Assembly (NCBI GenBank): GCA_000328365.1
Contig: KB295796.1
Location: 179,403 to 243,402, forward strand
DNA: 64,000 nt
Source: Capitella teleta
Taxonomy: Eukaryota; Annelida; Polychaeta; Capitellidae
Direction: 5' to 3'
Part shown: piece after piece, positions 34,801 through 50,483 of the stretch
Position numbering within the stretch: the stretch's first letter is position 1
How the letters are laid out: every line of letters begins with the position of its first letter
Notes under the pieces: model-generated
Database searches by the model: none
What the model was told of the DNA's origin: nothing
Seen by the model: only the letters and a program-made list of their open reading frames with translations
Position numbers and translations under genes: made by a program

Positions 34801-37800
34801 ATTAACAAACCGCTCCCACTGCGATATTATAATTACCTGACCTAAGTAAAAAAAATTATAAATTATGCTAAGAATTTATGGAGAATATTCTTGCAGCGGT
34901 TCAATCCGATGGAAATATTGATCAATATCGATGCCATGTCAAGTGAGGGAAAAGATATATTGAGTGACGTGAACACGCAACTCGAATGTCATGGATAACT
35001 GATTTCAGTTTAAAATTATCTCGAATAAAAATAAAATCCAAGAATACAGCTCCCCGCGATACAATTCTTACAATTCACAATCTAATCATTTAACACCAGT
35101 AATCGCGCGCACAACACTGCAGCATCTAGCTCCGCAGGCCGCAGCGATCGAGCGCCTCCTCCGCAAAGAGAACTTCCAACGAGAGCACGTGGTCATGGTG
35201 ACGCCGAGGTACCTGGAAGGAGGGTGCAGACGAAGGAACCCCTTCGGAGGATGGACTGCAGCAGAGCCATACGACCAGGTCACGTGATCGCCATGATCGT
35301 TGTTCTATGAATGTGGCGACAGCTGCAGCGAACAACGCACGCGCAACACGCGACATGGCATAAAACACGCAACCACGCGTGGTATCATAGCGCAGATTCA
35401 CTCCCAGGTGGAGCTCATATCTCGCATGTATAATGAATCCGAATTATTCATGGAGTTCAGAGCAGTTGAAGCAACAGACATTGCCTACTCGCTGTGTGAT
35501 TATTCATTCGCGAATTTCTGTGAAATGATTACTATGTAATTGATTAGTGAGTTCGATTACTGATTGACTATGGCACTATGCACATTGAATCCATAGCGTC
35601 TGGCTGTAGTATGTCAGCTAGCATCATGAACCCACATAGCACAGAGGCATGATGACGCAATACAACAAATCCATTACCGAACCCAGAGATAAGGCTTCTT
35701 TTTAAACTGTGCCCTAACCAGGCATGTAAATTGCAAATCTGTTATCGAATACAAACTATTACATAATCAAATTACGCAACGACTCCAGCGAGTACAAATC
35801 AAGGCTACTACCCCAGGACACATACGTATAGCCTTATGTAGGTAAATTAAAGAGTGAAGAACACGCCAACAAAGTACAGAATCAAAATACATGTAAGTCA
35901 TTTAACCATCCAACATGCATTTGTATTCTATAATTCTAGATGTACCAAAGAGTAGTACTCTAATCTAGTCATGGGAGTCGATTGCTATGTTTGTTTATAA
36001 TTCTTATAACGTTTCTCCAAATTCATACGTTAAACACGATGTCGCATGTGCAAGCGGAATATCAACACGACATAACTTAACAATGAAAACCAATTTGCCC
36101 AGAGGTCGAAGGCGAGAGGGTTGCCCCTAGCAACAGCGGTTGGCAGGCTGAACAAGGCAAAATAATCAGCTTCCATCCTGATCGCGGCACCAAACATCCT
36201 CTCTCCATCGCTCTAATTGACAGCAAGCAATTGTACACCGCGTAATTGGCAATGCGATGGGAATAATTGTAATTATTATTATTTATGCAAATAATGACTG
36301 ATAAAGTCTAGCACTTGTCAATTTCAGCAATTTGAGTTGAACTTCAAGATCAACAGTTTTAACTAAATGGAACTTAATTAAACTTATTAAATTACCGTCG
36401 TCCAAATCGACGTTAACAAAAACTCCGTCATCTGCACATACAATTAAGAAGGGGAAAAAAAAAAAAAAAAAACAGAATTAAAACTTCATAAAATTCCCGT
36501 AGACATCATGGCGAGAACTCACCGGCGAATGGATTGCCGGGCATACCCAGGGCAGCGTCAACATTCGGCATTTTATGATTCAATATTTGTGCAATGGTCC
36601 CTTCAACGAATACAACAGCCTCCGAAGTGAGCTCACCTCTGATGTGAACATCGTCGTAAATGTGTTCCTCGCTCGGACCCAGAGTGCCTCGACGCAGAGT
36701 CAGCGATTTCTGACGTCGCGTTTCCAGTGAAATCGCGGGCGGCGGAGACGGCGTCTGCTGCCGGACCAAGTGCTCTTTCTGGTCGCTGTACTCTGTGCCG
36801 ACGACATGGAAGCGACCACTGATGTCCGAAACCAACTTGGCTTTGGGCTCCTTGCTGAGATTCTCGTTGGAATCCGTTGAGTCGTACAAATCATTGTCCA
36901 CGGTAACTTCGTCACTGTTCTCGAAGCATTTCGCTATTAATTCCCTTTCTTCTCCTTTTTCTTTTTCTTCTTCTTTATCTTCTTCACAATGCGGCTGACC
37001 CGTGTCGTTTGCTTCTTGTGGTTCATCTTGACCTCTCTCTGGAGCCGGACTTTCTTGGTTGTCCACTTCTTCGTTAGAATCCAAACCGTCGACCAAATCT
37101 GAGATGCTGTAAGCGGGATGAAGAGGATTTTCGTCTTCCTCGGGCTCAGTTTCATCAGCCTCCTCTCCCTCATCCCCGCCATGATGATTCTCATCTTCAC
37201 AACAATCAGCGTTCGTGAAATTTTGTTTCTGTAAAATCTGCACTAAATCCACCTCCGGTTTCTCTGGCTGCATATTCTCCGGATCATCCGACATGGCGTT
37301 TCCTGCGAATGTAAAGAAAAATATATATTAAAACAGCTCACGAATCAAAGCCATCAACACGAATACCCATGGTGCGCCTGACTTCTAAAACGCAGGATAA
37401 AATAATATTAAAACTTGGAAGCAGCTATGAGAGAGATCGCTTTCCCGAACTGATAAATGAGTCATAAAAACCTGTTTAATCAATTCCTTTATCAGCAGCC
37501 AATTCAAAGGCCACGTAACACATGACTCCCAAATCAATCACTTGAAACACAATCTAAAAGTTAACGCATATACGGTAATAATCAGTATGCAACAATTGGC
37601 AATACAGCCATGCACGAGTATTGAAAAGGAATCGTCACGCACACATCACGCACATTTATACGCACAAGGACAAGTTACGCATTTTTGTGCCAACGCACTC
37701 ATATGTTATCGAAACAGAGGCCATAAATGAACATATTGTGTACAATGTACAAAATTATGTACTAGGTCTATATATAGCATACTTAAAAGCTTCGTTTAGA

Positions 37801-39724
37801 AGCAAATTTCCCTGCATAAGCAATCGATTATTTTTCCCCAGAAATAACCTAATTATGCGGAGTGTGTTTGCACCAACATTTCTCTCCCTAAAAATGGCCG
37901 AAAAAAAAATACGGTATCAACTTTGAGCATTTCCAGATTTCGGCTGCATGGAGGGGGGAGGGGGAGGGGAGAAACAGGAAAACAAGGAAGTGAACACGAT
38001 TTCCAAGTATTTGGGTGTGGGTTCGTGGCTGTACATGTCACCCTGGTGAAACGAATATCAAGTTATCACTTTGGTAATTAGAGCAACAACCGTTAGATAC
38101 TACTAACTGTAAACAGTCGACGAGTATGCATGCAGGCAAATTTGCGCCATTCGCGAAAAATCAAAGATGATTCCCTCGGTTTGACATGACGTCATAAAAG
38201 GGATGGCGTCTATTCTCTTTACAAAAAGGGAGAACTCCCTGAGGAGTGGGGATCGCAAATCAGAGCACTTGGAATGATCCGCCCTTGAGGGATGGGGAAA
38301 AGAAAGCACTTCTCAAGTTCTCATTGCTTCTAGGTTCTAAGACAAAATCATATTCTGACCGGAAAACATTCTTACACAGTATTGTAACCAGCATAGGAAG
38401 TATATACTTGATGTAGATTAAAATGCTTTCAGAGAATACAATATAGATAGAGAAATGACAGAGAAATGCAAATCGATCCCACACATGAATCATGATACCG
38501 GGATATGGACTCTTGACAGTGCTCCTTGCATGGGGAAAAGTGGGAAAAAATGATTCCGTTGTTTTATGGGAGACACGCTGGGATATGGACTCTTGACAGT
38601 GCTCCTTGCACGGGGAAATGTGGGAAAAAATGATCCGTTGTTTTATGGGAGGCACGCTAATTATAAGACACGAAAAGAAGTTGAAGAACTGATGCAACAA
38701 ATATACATGTATATCATACTATCGCAGTACCAGTACATGTACATATAGGTCACAACTCACCAGAGTTCATGTTGGAAACAGTCTCACAAATCAATTTGCT
38801 TGATACTCCTTGAAAGTCAAATGCATTGATTGACAAATATACACATTGACCATATTGCTTTTAACCATTAACTCATCTGCCGCAAAATGTCTAAGGTCAA
38901 TATTTTCAAATTGACTGAATTGATTTTGTAACCACTGGGTACTTTTAGGCTAACGTAAGGTCCATTTAGAGTTTTAAACAGACATAATTATGCAATAACT
39001 GTAACAATGCACATGAGTTATGTTTCTCAACCAGATTTCTCCTAAGTGAATAGCAATACATCTACAGTTTCTTTTCAAACTACATGAACGATTGAGGCCC
39101 ACTCTAAGCTACCTTGTCCACGATTGACGGATTTTAGCAAGTAGCATCTATCATTCATGAGTAATACTTAATAAAATTATAACTTGTGAATTGTTACATA
39201 TAAGTTATATAACAGAATAAACTAGTAGAATTATGGATGTGTACATGATTGTACTGGTATATTGATCTTTCAATTCCAATAAAAACTATACTAAGAATGA
39301 GGATAGATTAATTGATAGAATCCAAGGCTGATAAGACAGTAAAATCCATCATTAGGTACCTAGATCAGGAGCTTTCTTTTCTGCATTTACGTCTTTATAA
39401 ATATTTTAATGATTCAATTCAATCCAATTCAATTCAATAATATAATATATGTACATACCGGTAATAGAAATAATCAGTATAATAACTGACATAACCTGCA
39501 CATTAATTTTAATGTACTCGATAATCAAAAATCGATAAATACCATTCAAATATAATTTTAACGCTAATATTATGCATGTCTCTTGAATTTAATGAAGACC
39601 TGGAGGACTTAGAATAAAATAAATTAAAATAATTACATTGAAATTAAAACTATAATTAATAAACACCTTAAAGCAATTAAAACTCACGTGTTTGGTTGTC
39701 CTTGGTAGGTTCTTGGGAAGTCAT
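28850..39724 (-). CDS. ARHGEF10: Rho guanine nucleotide exchange factor 10 family (DH, PH, WD-like propeller)
   Basis: Exchange factor expected to activate Rho GTPases. Coding exons: first exon 39724-39688 or 38770-38761, then 37302-36523, 36431-36396, 34626-34358, 34304-34137, 34083-34006, 33916-33737, 33428-33312, 33261-32947, 32897-32812, 32757-32612, 32548-32421, 32371-32265, 31401-31307, 31221-31109, 30829-30549, 30500-30349, 30295-30126, 30067-29890 and 29823-28850. From ATG 37294 the exons sum to 4365 nt (1454 aa); the upstream starts give about 1469 or 1460. The N-terminal third is very acidic. The DH domain runs from [15 protein letters not shown] through [20 protein letters not shown], followed by PH ([13 protein letters not shown]) and a long propeller region ending [12 protein letters not shown] and the final LLLWQC. 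The DH sequence and C-terminus match ARHGEF10/10L rather than ARHGEF17. A Ser/Thr-rich insert (about 29250-29640) interrupts the propeller, as in the family. Confidence 0.93.
35213..35270 (-). promoter_or_regulatory. ARHGEF10: candidate internal promoter and first exon of ARHGEF10
   Basis: Inside the 1.8-kb intron between 36396 and 34626, the stretch 35090-35400 is strongly CpG-rich and has two CACGTG E-boxes. An ATG at 35270 opens [19 protein letters not shown] and ends in phase 1 at a CCAG/GTACCT donor, which joins in frame to the exon at 34626 (AESLRSDQD). The product would lack the acidic N-terminal exon. The donor is only moderate, and the reading is an inference. Confidence 0.4.
35401..36395 (-). 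other. intron of ARHGEF10
   Basis: AT-rich intron sequence with no recognisable coding element. It is followed by the 36-nt micro-exon 36431-36396 ([11 protein letters not shown]), which is flanked by short introns. Confidence 0.5.
38501..38658. repeat. tandem duplication of an 80-bp unit
   Basis: The unit starting GGATATGGACTCTTGACAGT at 38501 is repeated from 38581 with a few substitutions and a single-base deletion (about 93-95 percent identity). It is a two-copy local duplication inside an ARHGEF10 intron. Confidence 0.9.
38761..38770 (-). CDS. ARHGEF10: ARHGEF10 alternative first coding exon b
   Basis: ATGAACTCTG (Met-Asn-Ser plus one base) with AAC before the ATG ends at a GTGAGTTG donor. 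Joined to 37302 it reads Met-Asn-Ser-Gly-Asn-Ala-Met-Ser-Asp in frame. The exon's 5' limit is unknown. The short coding part makes a chance match possible, but both phase and donor fit. Confidence 0.45.
39688..39724 (-). CDS. ARHGEF10: ARHGEF10 alternative first coding exon a
   Basis: ATG at 39724 with A at -3 begins [12 protein letters not shown] and ends in phase 1 at a GTGAGTTT donor. Joined to the acceptor at 37302 it gives Arg-Asn-Ala before the Met of MSDDPENMQ, in frame. It lies next to the divergent GART promoter region, so it probably marks the main upstream promoter. Confidence 0.65.
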
Positions 39725-41064
39725 ATTGATGCCAATTAGCAATCGCACTCAAGAGAGGAAACAGTGGCTGATTCGACCTGTCAAGTGTCCAATTCTCAAA
39801 TTGACAACGTTTCTGAATCGAGCATTACACTTTTCAAAGTTAGTGAACTGTTCAAAGAAGACCCATAATCACAGTCTTGTGATGCACTTTTAGCATAATC
39901 CACGTGAAAAACCTCTTATCAATTTATCGGACAGCATCAACGATCACGTGCGTTTAGCTTAATGACCCAGTCGAACTTTCTGAGTGGGAGACGACGAAAT
40001 ACGACTTTCCTCCCACTTCGAAACAACAACAAAAGTCGCTGTAATGACGTCATAGAGGAATTCCGACTGCTGAGGGTGCCAAAAGTGGTGTCGGAGAAAT
40101 GTATAATCGAAATATTTGTTATCAATTGTAAATGTCATTTGATGGTATGAATTTCATTGAATGATGCTATTATTGAAAATACACTTTTTTATATGGAATA
40201 CACATGCCTTCGTCCATTTCATAGAACCGGAGATTCCACACAAAGAAAAATAAATTCGGATGCTGTTCTAAATTCATTCAAATGGTTTCCCTTTACTCTC
40301 GTTCTCCGATCAGCTGGTAAGGGGGACGGTCCACTTGAAACAATTTCTTTGGATATAATTCGCTTCAATTTCATATGATTGATTAGAAAAGTAAATTTAG
40401 AAATAAGAAATGTTATATCTCTCTGTTGGCGTTGAATTAAATATTTTCTCAAGTTTCACAAATCCTGTCAGTAGGAATCGGAATTCAACGAGCGATAATA
40501 CGGAACTTTATCCATTATAATCCTCATTGGAGCAACATGTGACATTTTTAACGTGTGGTGTCACTCATGATCAACAGATCTTGCTTGGTATGCACTGCCG
40601 TCAATTGCGGGAAAAGGTTAACTCTTGTCGATCATCCCAGTTCCAAGCTATCTAAATATCCATTTTGTGTTACCAAAATGCAAAGTTCATAACTGTACTG
40701 TATTATCTCTTTACTGCATGGACTATAATGATGATGAATTATGATGGAGTCAACTTGATTAATTGTTGAATTAATTTAAATTTAAAATATTTAGCCTTCC
40801 AACTAGACCTTTAATTGAATGATGATTTAAAATCAATTACTATAATAATATACAAATAAAAGTTATATAAAAAACTATATAAATTGCTTTAAATTGAATT
40901 TGCATAATTATTTGTAGCACTGTATGTTTGCATGCTATCTTAGCAATTTAAGGGTCAATAGATATGGAAATTTCATGGCATTGGTACTTTGTTGCAATAA
41001 AAATTTTCTCTTTAATATTAGTGGAAATGCTGAATAAAGACAATTTAAATTTTATATCCACAGG
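39725..41064. promoter_or_regulatory. shared upstream region of divergent ARHGEF10 and GART
   Basis: Head-to-head genes are separated by 1.3 kb. A CRE-like TGACGTCA lies at about 40044 and a CACGTG E-box-like motif at about 39945. GART must have a 5' UTR exon here, because its coding exon starts after an acceptor at 41064. A possible donor is CAGCTG/GTAAGG at 40316/40317. The rest, from about 40.5 kb, is AT-rich and looks intronic. Confidence 0.45.
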
Positions 41065-41067
41065 AAA

Positions 41068-45187
<4,120 letters not shown>

Positions 45188-45623
45188 TGTTTCTCAATAA
45201 TTATGTTCTTAATTTGGCTACTTAGTATTTCTGCTCTTGAAAATGTAAAGCATTTAAGATTATAGTTCACTATTAATCATGGAATCATAGTAATGTGTAT
45301 TACTGATTATATATATAGTGTCAATTATCTAGTGCCATTTTTCTTTGTAAATCTAGTGATATGTGATTGAAGTACTTTTTTTTTTATCGGGTGCTATTTT
45401 TTTTATCTGAAACCATCAGGGGGTTGATCATTTTCTATGCAGAGAACTTGATATTGTTGTTTATTTGGATGATAGTTTATATTTTTCTTGAAATTCCACC
45501 ATTTCTTTCAGCATTCCCTACAGTGTTCAAATTATTGTAATGCAGAATTCGATTAAATGTATATTTTTTGATAATTGCTTAAAAGGAAATTCATTTTTGT
45601 GCATTATTTTTTCTACTCCTGCC

Positions 45624-45629
45624 AATAAA
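45624..45629 (+). promoter_or_regulatory. polyadenylation signal of GART
   Basis: AATAAA 437 nt after the GART stop. The predicted end of the convergent SLC25A11 transcript is only about 100 nt away. Confidence 0.6.
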
Positions 45630-45756
45630 ATTGAGGTTATATTCCTAGTGATTTCACCTGAGTTTTCTCATCTAAATTAATATTTTATTTATTTACAGAG
45701 CAGAAAGTGAAAGTTCAGAACTAAATGACAAAAGAAGGGAATTTGTAGAGGGATAT

Positions 45757-45762
45757 TTTATT
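45757..45762 (-). promoter_or_regulatory. candidate polyadenylation signal of SLC25A11
   Basis: AATAAA on the minus strand about 520 nt after the SLC25A11 stop codon. The stretch 45763-46285 has no coding signal and is taken as 3' UTR. Confidence 0.45.
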
Positions 45763-46285
45763 TCTCTATCAACAAAACATTGCTTTTTGACATTCACAAT
45801 TGACACAAAACCTCAAAACACAGAATTACCCCGAAAAAAAGAGAAAGGAATGAAATTCCTTTATGGAAAACCAAATATGGCGTAGTGAACCCTTCTTGGA
45901 AAAATTATTCATTTCAGACTAGAGATCTTTTTTTCCGCATTTCTAATAAAGCACCCTGAATTTTCAAGTAATATCTTGTCATAGAACCGGAAATACATCT
46001 AATATGGCAAAAAGAGAATGTCGGCCATGTATCCCTGAAAGAGTGCGAGAACTCACAACAGTGCAGAGAAGGTCATGCAGGAAAATAAACGTTGATGTTA
46101 AACTATGAACCAAATATAAATATTAAATTTACGGCACATTTAGCTTTAGAAGCTCGTTCTTCACTTCTCAGAACTAAATTGAAAAATATGTCCAAAACCT
46201 ACACACTGTGAGAAAAGAAATATTTGTTATAAATTTTCTAAAATTATGACAAATAAATCAGCTTAAAAAGAGTTCAAGGCATAAA

Positions 46286-49200
46286 CTAGAGACCGCCTGA
46301 TGCGTTTTCATTTTTCAACACGTACTTATTGTACGCTTTGTTCATTTGCTCCAAGAAAATGAAACAGAGGACAGTGTGGGGGCCAAGACGAGCGTAGTAG
46401 GGAGTGAAGCCCTTCCACAGACTGAAGAATCCCTCCTGACGAATCACCTTCGACAAGACATCCTGTAAAAGGATATAGTACATTATTTTTTTTACTCGCA
46501 ATATCAAGATTAGCTCTCACAATGGAGCCCTTGTACTCAGGCTTTCCATCGATGACCTTCATGCTCTGAACGCGGGTTTTTGCAATGTCAACTGGCATAG
46601 AAGCAGCGGTGGTAACCAGACCGGAGATCATACTAGCCACAAAATGACACATAATATTGTCACCGAAATATCCTGGGTGAAGAGCGAAAAAAAATGATGA
46701 ATGAAATAGATGAAGATTTGTGAACCTGTTTTGAGGACGAATTGTTTCGCTTGAGAATAGGAAGCGAGTTGAGCTGCATTGACAACCATTGCTCTAACGA
46801 TGGTAGGACCACATCCCTAAAACAAATAATTAATTAGCTGTTCATATATAAAATCGTGCAATTACCCTCCACAATGTGAGAACACCTTCCTCCTTTGTGA
46901 TTCGACTCAATGCGTTGAAAACATTCGTGTAACCCCTCTGTTCAGCTTTGGGTAACCTGCGAGAGAGCAAATCGTGCACCAAAACTCATGAGCCATACAA
47001 GTCCACACCTTCCGTCTGACGTCATGCGAATGAGAGAGATCTCAGCTGGGGTTCCAATGAAGCTGCCAACCGCTCCAGCAGCCATTCCCATGCAGGCTTT
47101 CGTGACGAAATTGGGAGGTTGTCCATCTCTGAAGATGGAAGTCATGAGGCCAGAAATATAAATATTGTTCCTTACTTTGAGAAGTGCTCAAAGAGAACTG
47201 TGTACACCCCAAGACGAGTTGTAGTGTATGTGGCTTGTCTGAGTAAACCAGCTGACAGGCTAAAAGCAGAGGGAAGTCAGTCAAGAGATTTTATGGCATT
47301 TGAGAGACTCACCCGGAGTAGATACCGGTGATACCCTCATTACGGAGAATTGAAGTCAGTGCGTGGAAACTGGTTTTGTGTTCCTTGACGCCGCCTCCCA
47401 TACCTGATAAATGGAATATCGTTCAAAAAAGTTCAAATGGTTGCTGCATCAAACTCACCACTCAACTGCATGCGGTTCTTCACCAGATCCAGTGGCTGAA
47501 CAAACAGTGTGGCTGCCATGCTGCAGAAGAGAAAACATCAAATCACTCATCAATAATTGATGAAGATCCGTTATCTATTTGCCATTTAGTCATAGAGAAC
47601 CATCATTTTAATCATTAGTAATAAAGATCTTGCACTCATGCATGCATATGCCATTATCATATGGAGACAGCAACACGCTTTTCGTTTATGAGTGACCCAC
47701 ATCCTCCCACATGGAGCAGTCAACCTCGTCAATTTGCGATCATAACACACTAGCACATGGGGGATATTAGTAGCAATCTGGCGAACTGGGCATCCTGAGT
47801 TTATTTCATCAAAACATAAATTTGACAGGCCTCTGGCCACAGTCTGATTATAGCTGACAGACTGACATCCTACTTCCTGGGTAACAGATTATACAAATTG
47901 GGTTACATGTATAACCTCCATATGAAGTAAATGAAATTAAGAGATATCAAATTGCAAGATCAGTTCTTTGCCCTTTTCATGATATTCACTGAATTAGTGA
48001 ATATCAATATGTTATTGACTTGGAACTCGTAAATTGACACAATTCACATTCAATTATTAACCCTTCTTGTGCTAATTGCGACTATTGTCGCGATGCGTTA
48101 TGATTCTTATGACTGCTAATCACGACAATAGTCGTTTCTGATGATACGTCGGCTATGCTCAGAGATGTGACCTACTTTAGGCTTCCGTTTCCAGTCACGT
48201 GGTCGTTTATTTTTAGCCTCAGCTGTGTTTTGAACCTGCTAAGATTGTCAGAGGATTTAAACGTCTGCAAATAGATTCTATTGCAAAGATACCCGAAGTT
48301 AGTCGGCACTTTCCGTTACTTTCCGTGACAAATATCGATCGTCGGCTATGCTCGGAGATGTGACCTACTTTAGGCTTCCGGTTTCAGCCATGTGGTTTTT
48401 TATTTTTAGCCTCAGCTTTGTTTTGAACCTGCCGACTTCTGTTTAAATGCCGGGGGGTTTAAATGTCTGCAAATAGATTCTATTGCGCGCAATCGTTGCT
48501 ATTTTAGCCTGATGTAGATATTATTTCATGAATAAAACATTGATTACATGTAGTAATACACTGTTTTACTACACATTGCAGTTGACCATGGCTTCTGCAG
48601 ACCTTTCTAGTTCTAGTTACTGGTGTGCTGATTGCAAAGTCACCTTATGCATCCCTGACTGTTTCAAAAGATATCATACTCTTGAATGCTATTAATGGTA
48701 ATGTTCAGTGTTCATAAGTTTCCTAACATTCACTTGGTAACTTTTTCGTTTATTTTACCGTGTATTTGAAGCCTTAAGTAAGCTGCAGAAACTTTGTATC
48801 ATGTTCCACATAAGAAAAATTATTGTAATAAATATTTTATCAAATAAAACATTTAGTTTCTCTTAGGTTTTTTTTGGCTCTGGCTATGGGTTCATCAGAA
48901 GATTCAGAATCTGTAGATGCAATTTGGTATAAAGAATATTAGTTTATGTTGAGAAATGGCTGAGATATGATTTTTTCACGATTGAACATCCGAAGTTTTA
49001 CAAATTCTGAAATTAATGTGGCAGACAGAGGGATACGGGGCCTAAGATATTAAAGCACAAGAAGGGTTAATTGTTATTGTGATTATAACCAGTTTGAGCT
49101 GATATTCAGATATATTATCATATAATATATACTTCCTGCGCTAAGCAGATTATTTCGCATAGCTGATTGAACTAGGAATTCCCAGTTTCCGAAAAAAGAA

Positions 49201-49470
49201 AGAAAACGCCCTAAGCAAATACCTATTCATAACCGGATCATAACGCCACATTTACCCCTTAGTGTGTTAGTCCCTATCGTCTATCCATAATGATAATCCT
49301 CATCCTGTGACCAGTGATCGAGGGAGGAACTGGACTGTTGCTCAGTCGTCTCAAAAATTAATAAAATCTCATAAAAGTAGCAGGTAATCTATATAAACTC
49401 ACCCAGCAGTTCCTCCGAAGAAGAACTTGACCGATTTCGGCATAGTTGTGCCATTATTTGCAGCCGACAT
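46286..49470 (-). CDS. SLC25A11: mitochondrial 2-oxoglutarate/malate carrier
   Basis: Inner-membrane antiporter exchanging 2-oxoglutarate for malate in the malate-aspartate shuttle. Exons: 49470-49403, 47520-47459, 47403-47313, 47259-47176, 47128-47009, 46956-46866, 46816-46726, 46672-46521 and 46462-46286, totalling 936 nt and 311 aa (human 314). Three mitochondrial-carrier repeats carry the signatures QPLDLVKNRMQ, GTPAEISLIRM and MPVDIAKTRVQ. Carrier-specific stretches such as FHALTSIL, GLSAGLLRQATYTTTRLG, VVNAAQLASYSQ and LWKGFTPYYARLGPHTVL match the oxoglutarate carrier closely. The start at 49470 (MSAANNGTT) is preferred; an internal Met at 49443 would give a protein nine residues shorter. 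Intron 1 is 1.9 kb, against under 130 nt for the others, because of a piggyBac-derived insertion at 48061-49066. Confidence 0.96.
47521..48060 (-). other. intron 1 of SLC25A11, part without element
   Basis: AT-rich intron sequence between exon 2 and the piggyBac remnant. No exon, RNA gene or repeat is recognised in it. Confidence 0.5.
48148..48485. repeat. imperfect direct duplication inside the piggyBac element
   Basis: The unit at 48148-48284 (GTCGGCTATGCTCAGAGATG to AATAGATTCTATTGC) is repeated at 48341-48485 with about 85-90 percent identity and small indels. It lies in the left part of the element, next to the subterminal inverted repeats, and could affect how the element's end is recognised. 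Confidence 0.85.
48588..48695 (+). pseudogene. remnant of piggyBac transposase C-terminal cysteine-rich domain
   Basis: An open frame of 35 codons contains YWCADCKVTLCIPDCFKRYHT followed shortly by a stop. The spacing C-x2-C-x4-C-x3-C-F-x3-YHT corresponds to the C-terminal half of the zinc-binding cysteine-rich domain that piggyBac transposases use to bind their ends. The catalytic DDD core is absent. An ATG at 48588 happens to start the frame. Whether it is expressed is unknown. Confidence 0.75.
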
Positions 49471-50102
49471 GTCTGATTTCTGTGAGGTCAATGTCGTTGA
49501 ATGTCAGCTGGGAATCGGAAAGAACGCGAACCGTTTGACGAAAATCTCTCAACGCAGCGGAATTTCGCGGGAGATTTGTTTTGCGACACGTGGTCCAACT
49601 GGACAAAAGCGTGGGACTGGTGGTGCTGCGATATTGTTGTTACACCCCAGAAGTCGCTAGATGAAAATTTGTTCTCCTACGTCCGTGGAAAGGTATTAAT
49701 TACTTTAATTCACTCTAACGTAGTTGTATGAATGTATGTATGGGCAAGCCAACCCCGACTACTATGCTTTACGATATTGCGGTATCTACTACCTCAGTAT
49801 CACACACTAATTTAGTATACAAGTAATGTATATACTTGACTGGTATTCTCTGATTCCTTCTTAATCAGAGTATCATAAGAGGATTTAGACTCTGTACATG
49901 ACCACTATATGCACTATTGTTTGCATTAAATATGGGAAAATCCTAATTAAATAGCAGCTCTTAGTGAGTGATGGATTCTGCTGGCATCTCAGCAATAATA
50001 AAAGCCACGAATACATGTACTCCTATATTTAATTATTTCACAGCGAGACCTACACGAACGAAAAACGAAATTTGAACATATGTAATTAAATTGCAAGTAT
50101 TC

Positions 50103-50108
50103 TTTATT
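50103..50108 (-). promoter_or_regulatory. candidate polyadenylation signal of the P5B ATPase gene
   Basis: AATAAA on the minus strand about 375 nt after the ATPase stop codon. Between it and the SLC25A11 start (49471-50100) I see only AT-rich sequence, which must contain the SLC25A11 promoter. Confidence 0.5.
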
Positions 50109-50483
50109 GGCATTAATTATCACATGCATCTAACAGCCCAGAAATTCTAAATGATTAAAATAATTCATTAACAACTCATATGTCATGCCCAAAATTATGA
50201 AGAAAACCAATAAAAGGATTGTCATGAAAATTAAGCTTGCATTCAAAAATGAAAAAAAAATGTGGAAAAAAGATCCCACAGAAAAAAAGATGACACATTT
50301 TAAAAAGTGCACAATCCAAAAATATTGGAAGCCCCAAGGAAAAAGGAGATCACAGTCAAATGGTTCACATCTCAAAATGTAAATCTGAGACAACTATAGA
50401 GTCACACAATGCAGTTCGCACAAACAACCACACACTGAGAGCTGTACACAGTTTTATGCACAGCATAGAACATTGAGACACAT

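Larger units (their letters stand above)
37303..39687 (-). other. 5' introns of ARHGEF10 with an 80-bp tandem duplication
   Basis: Non-coding apart from alternative first exon b at 38761-38770. It contains a G-rich stretch near 37950-37975 and a direct 80-bp tandem duplication at 38501-38658. No other exon is supported. Confidence 0.45.
48061..49066 (+). mobile_element. internally deleted piggyBac-type element with TTAA target duplication
   Basis: The 1006-bp element begins CCCTTCTTGTGCT and ends AGCACAAGAAGGG, a perfect 13-bp terminal inverted repeat, and is flanked on both sides by TTAA (48057-48060 and 49067-49070), the strict piggyBac target. Subterminal inverted 12-mers CGACTATTGTCG (48079-48090) and CGACAATAGTCG (48123-48134) are also present. 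Most of the transposase is gone, but the cysteine-rich C-terminus survives as an open frame at 48588-48695. The left half contains an imperfect duplication of about 140 bp. The element sits in intron 1 of SLC25A11, opposite in orientation to the host gene. Confidence 0.9.

Noticed and set aside
48588-48695. Independent small zinc-finger gene
   Set aside because: The cysteine pattern and its position inside TTAA-flanked inverted repeats identify it as a piggyBac transposase remnant.
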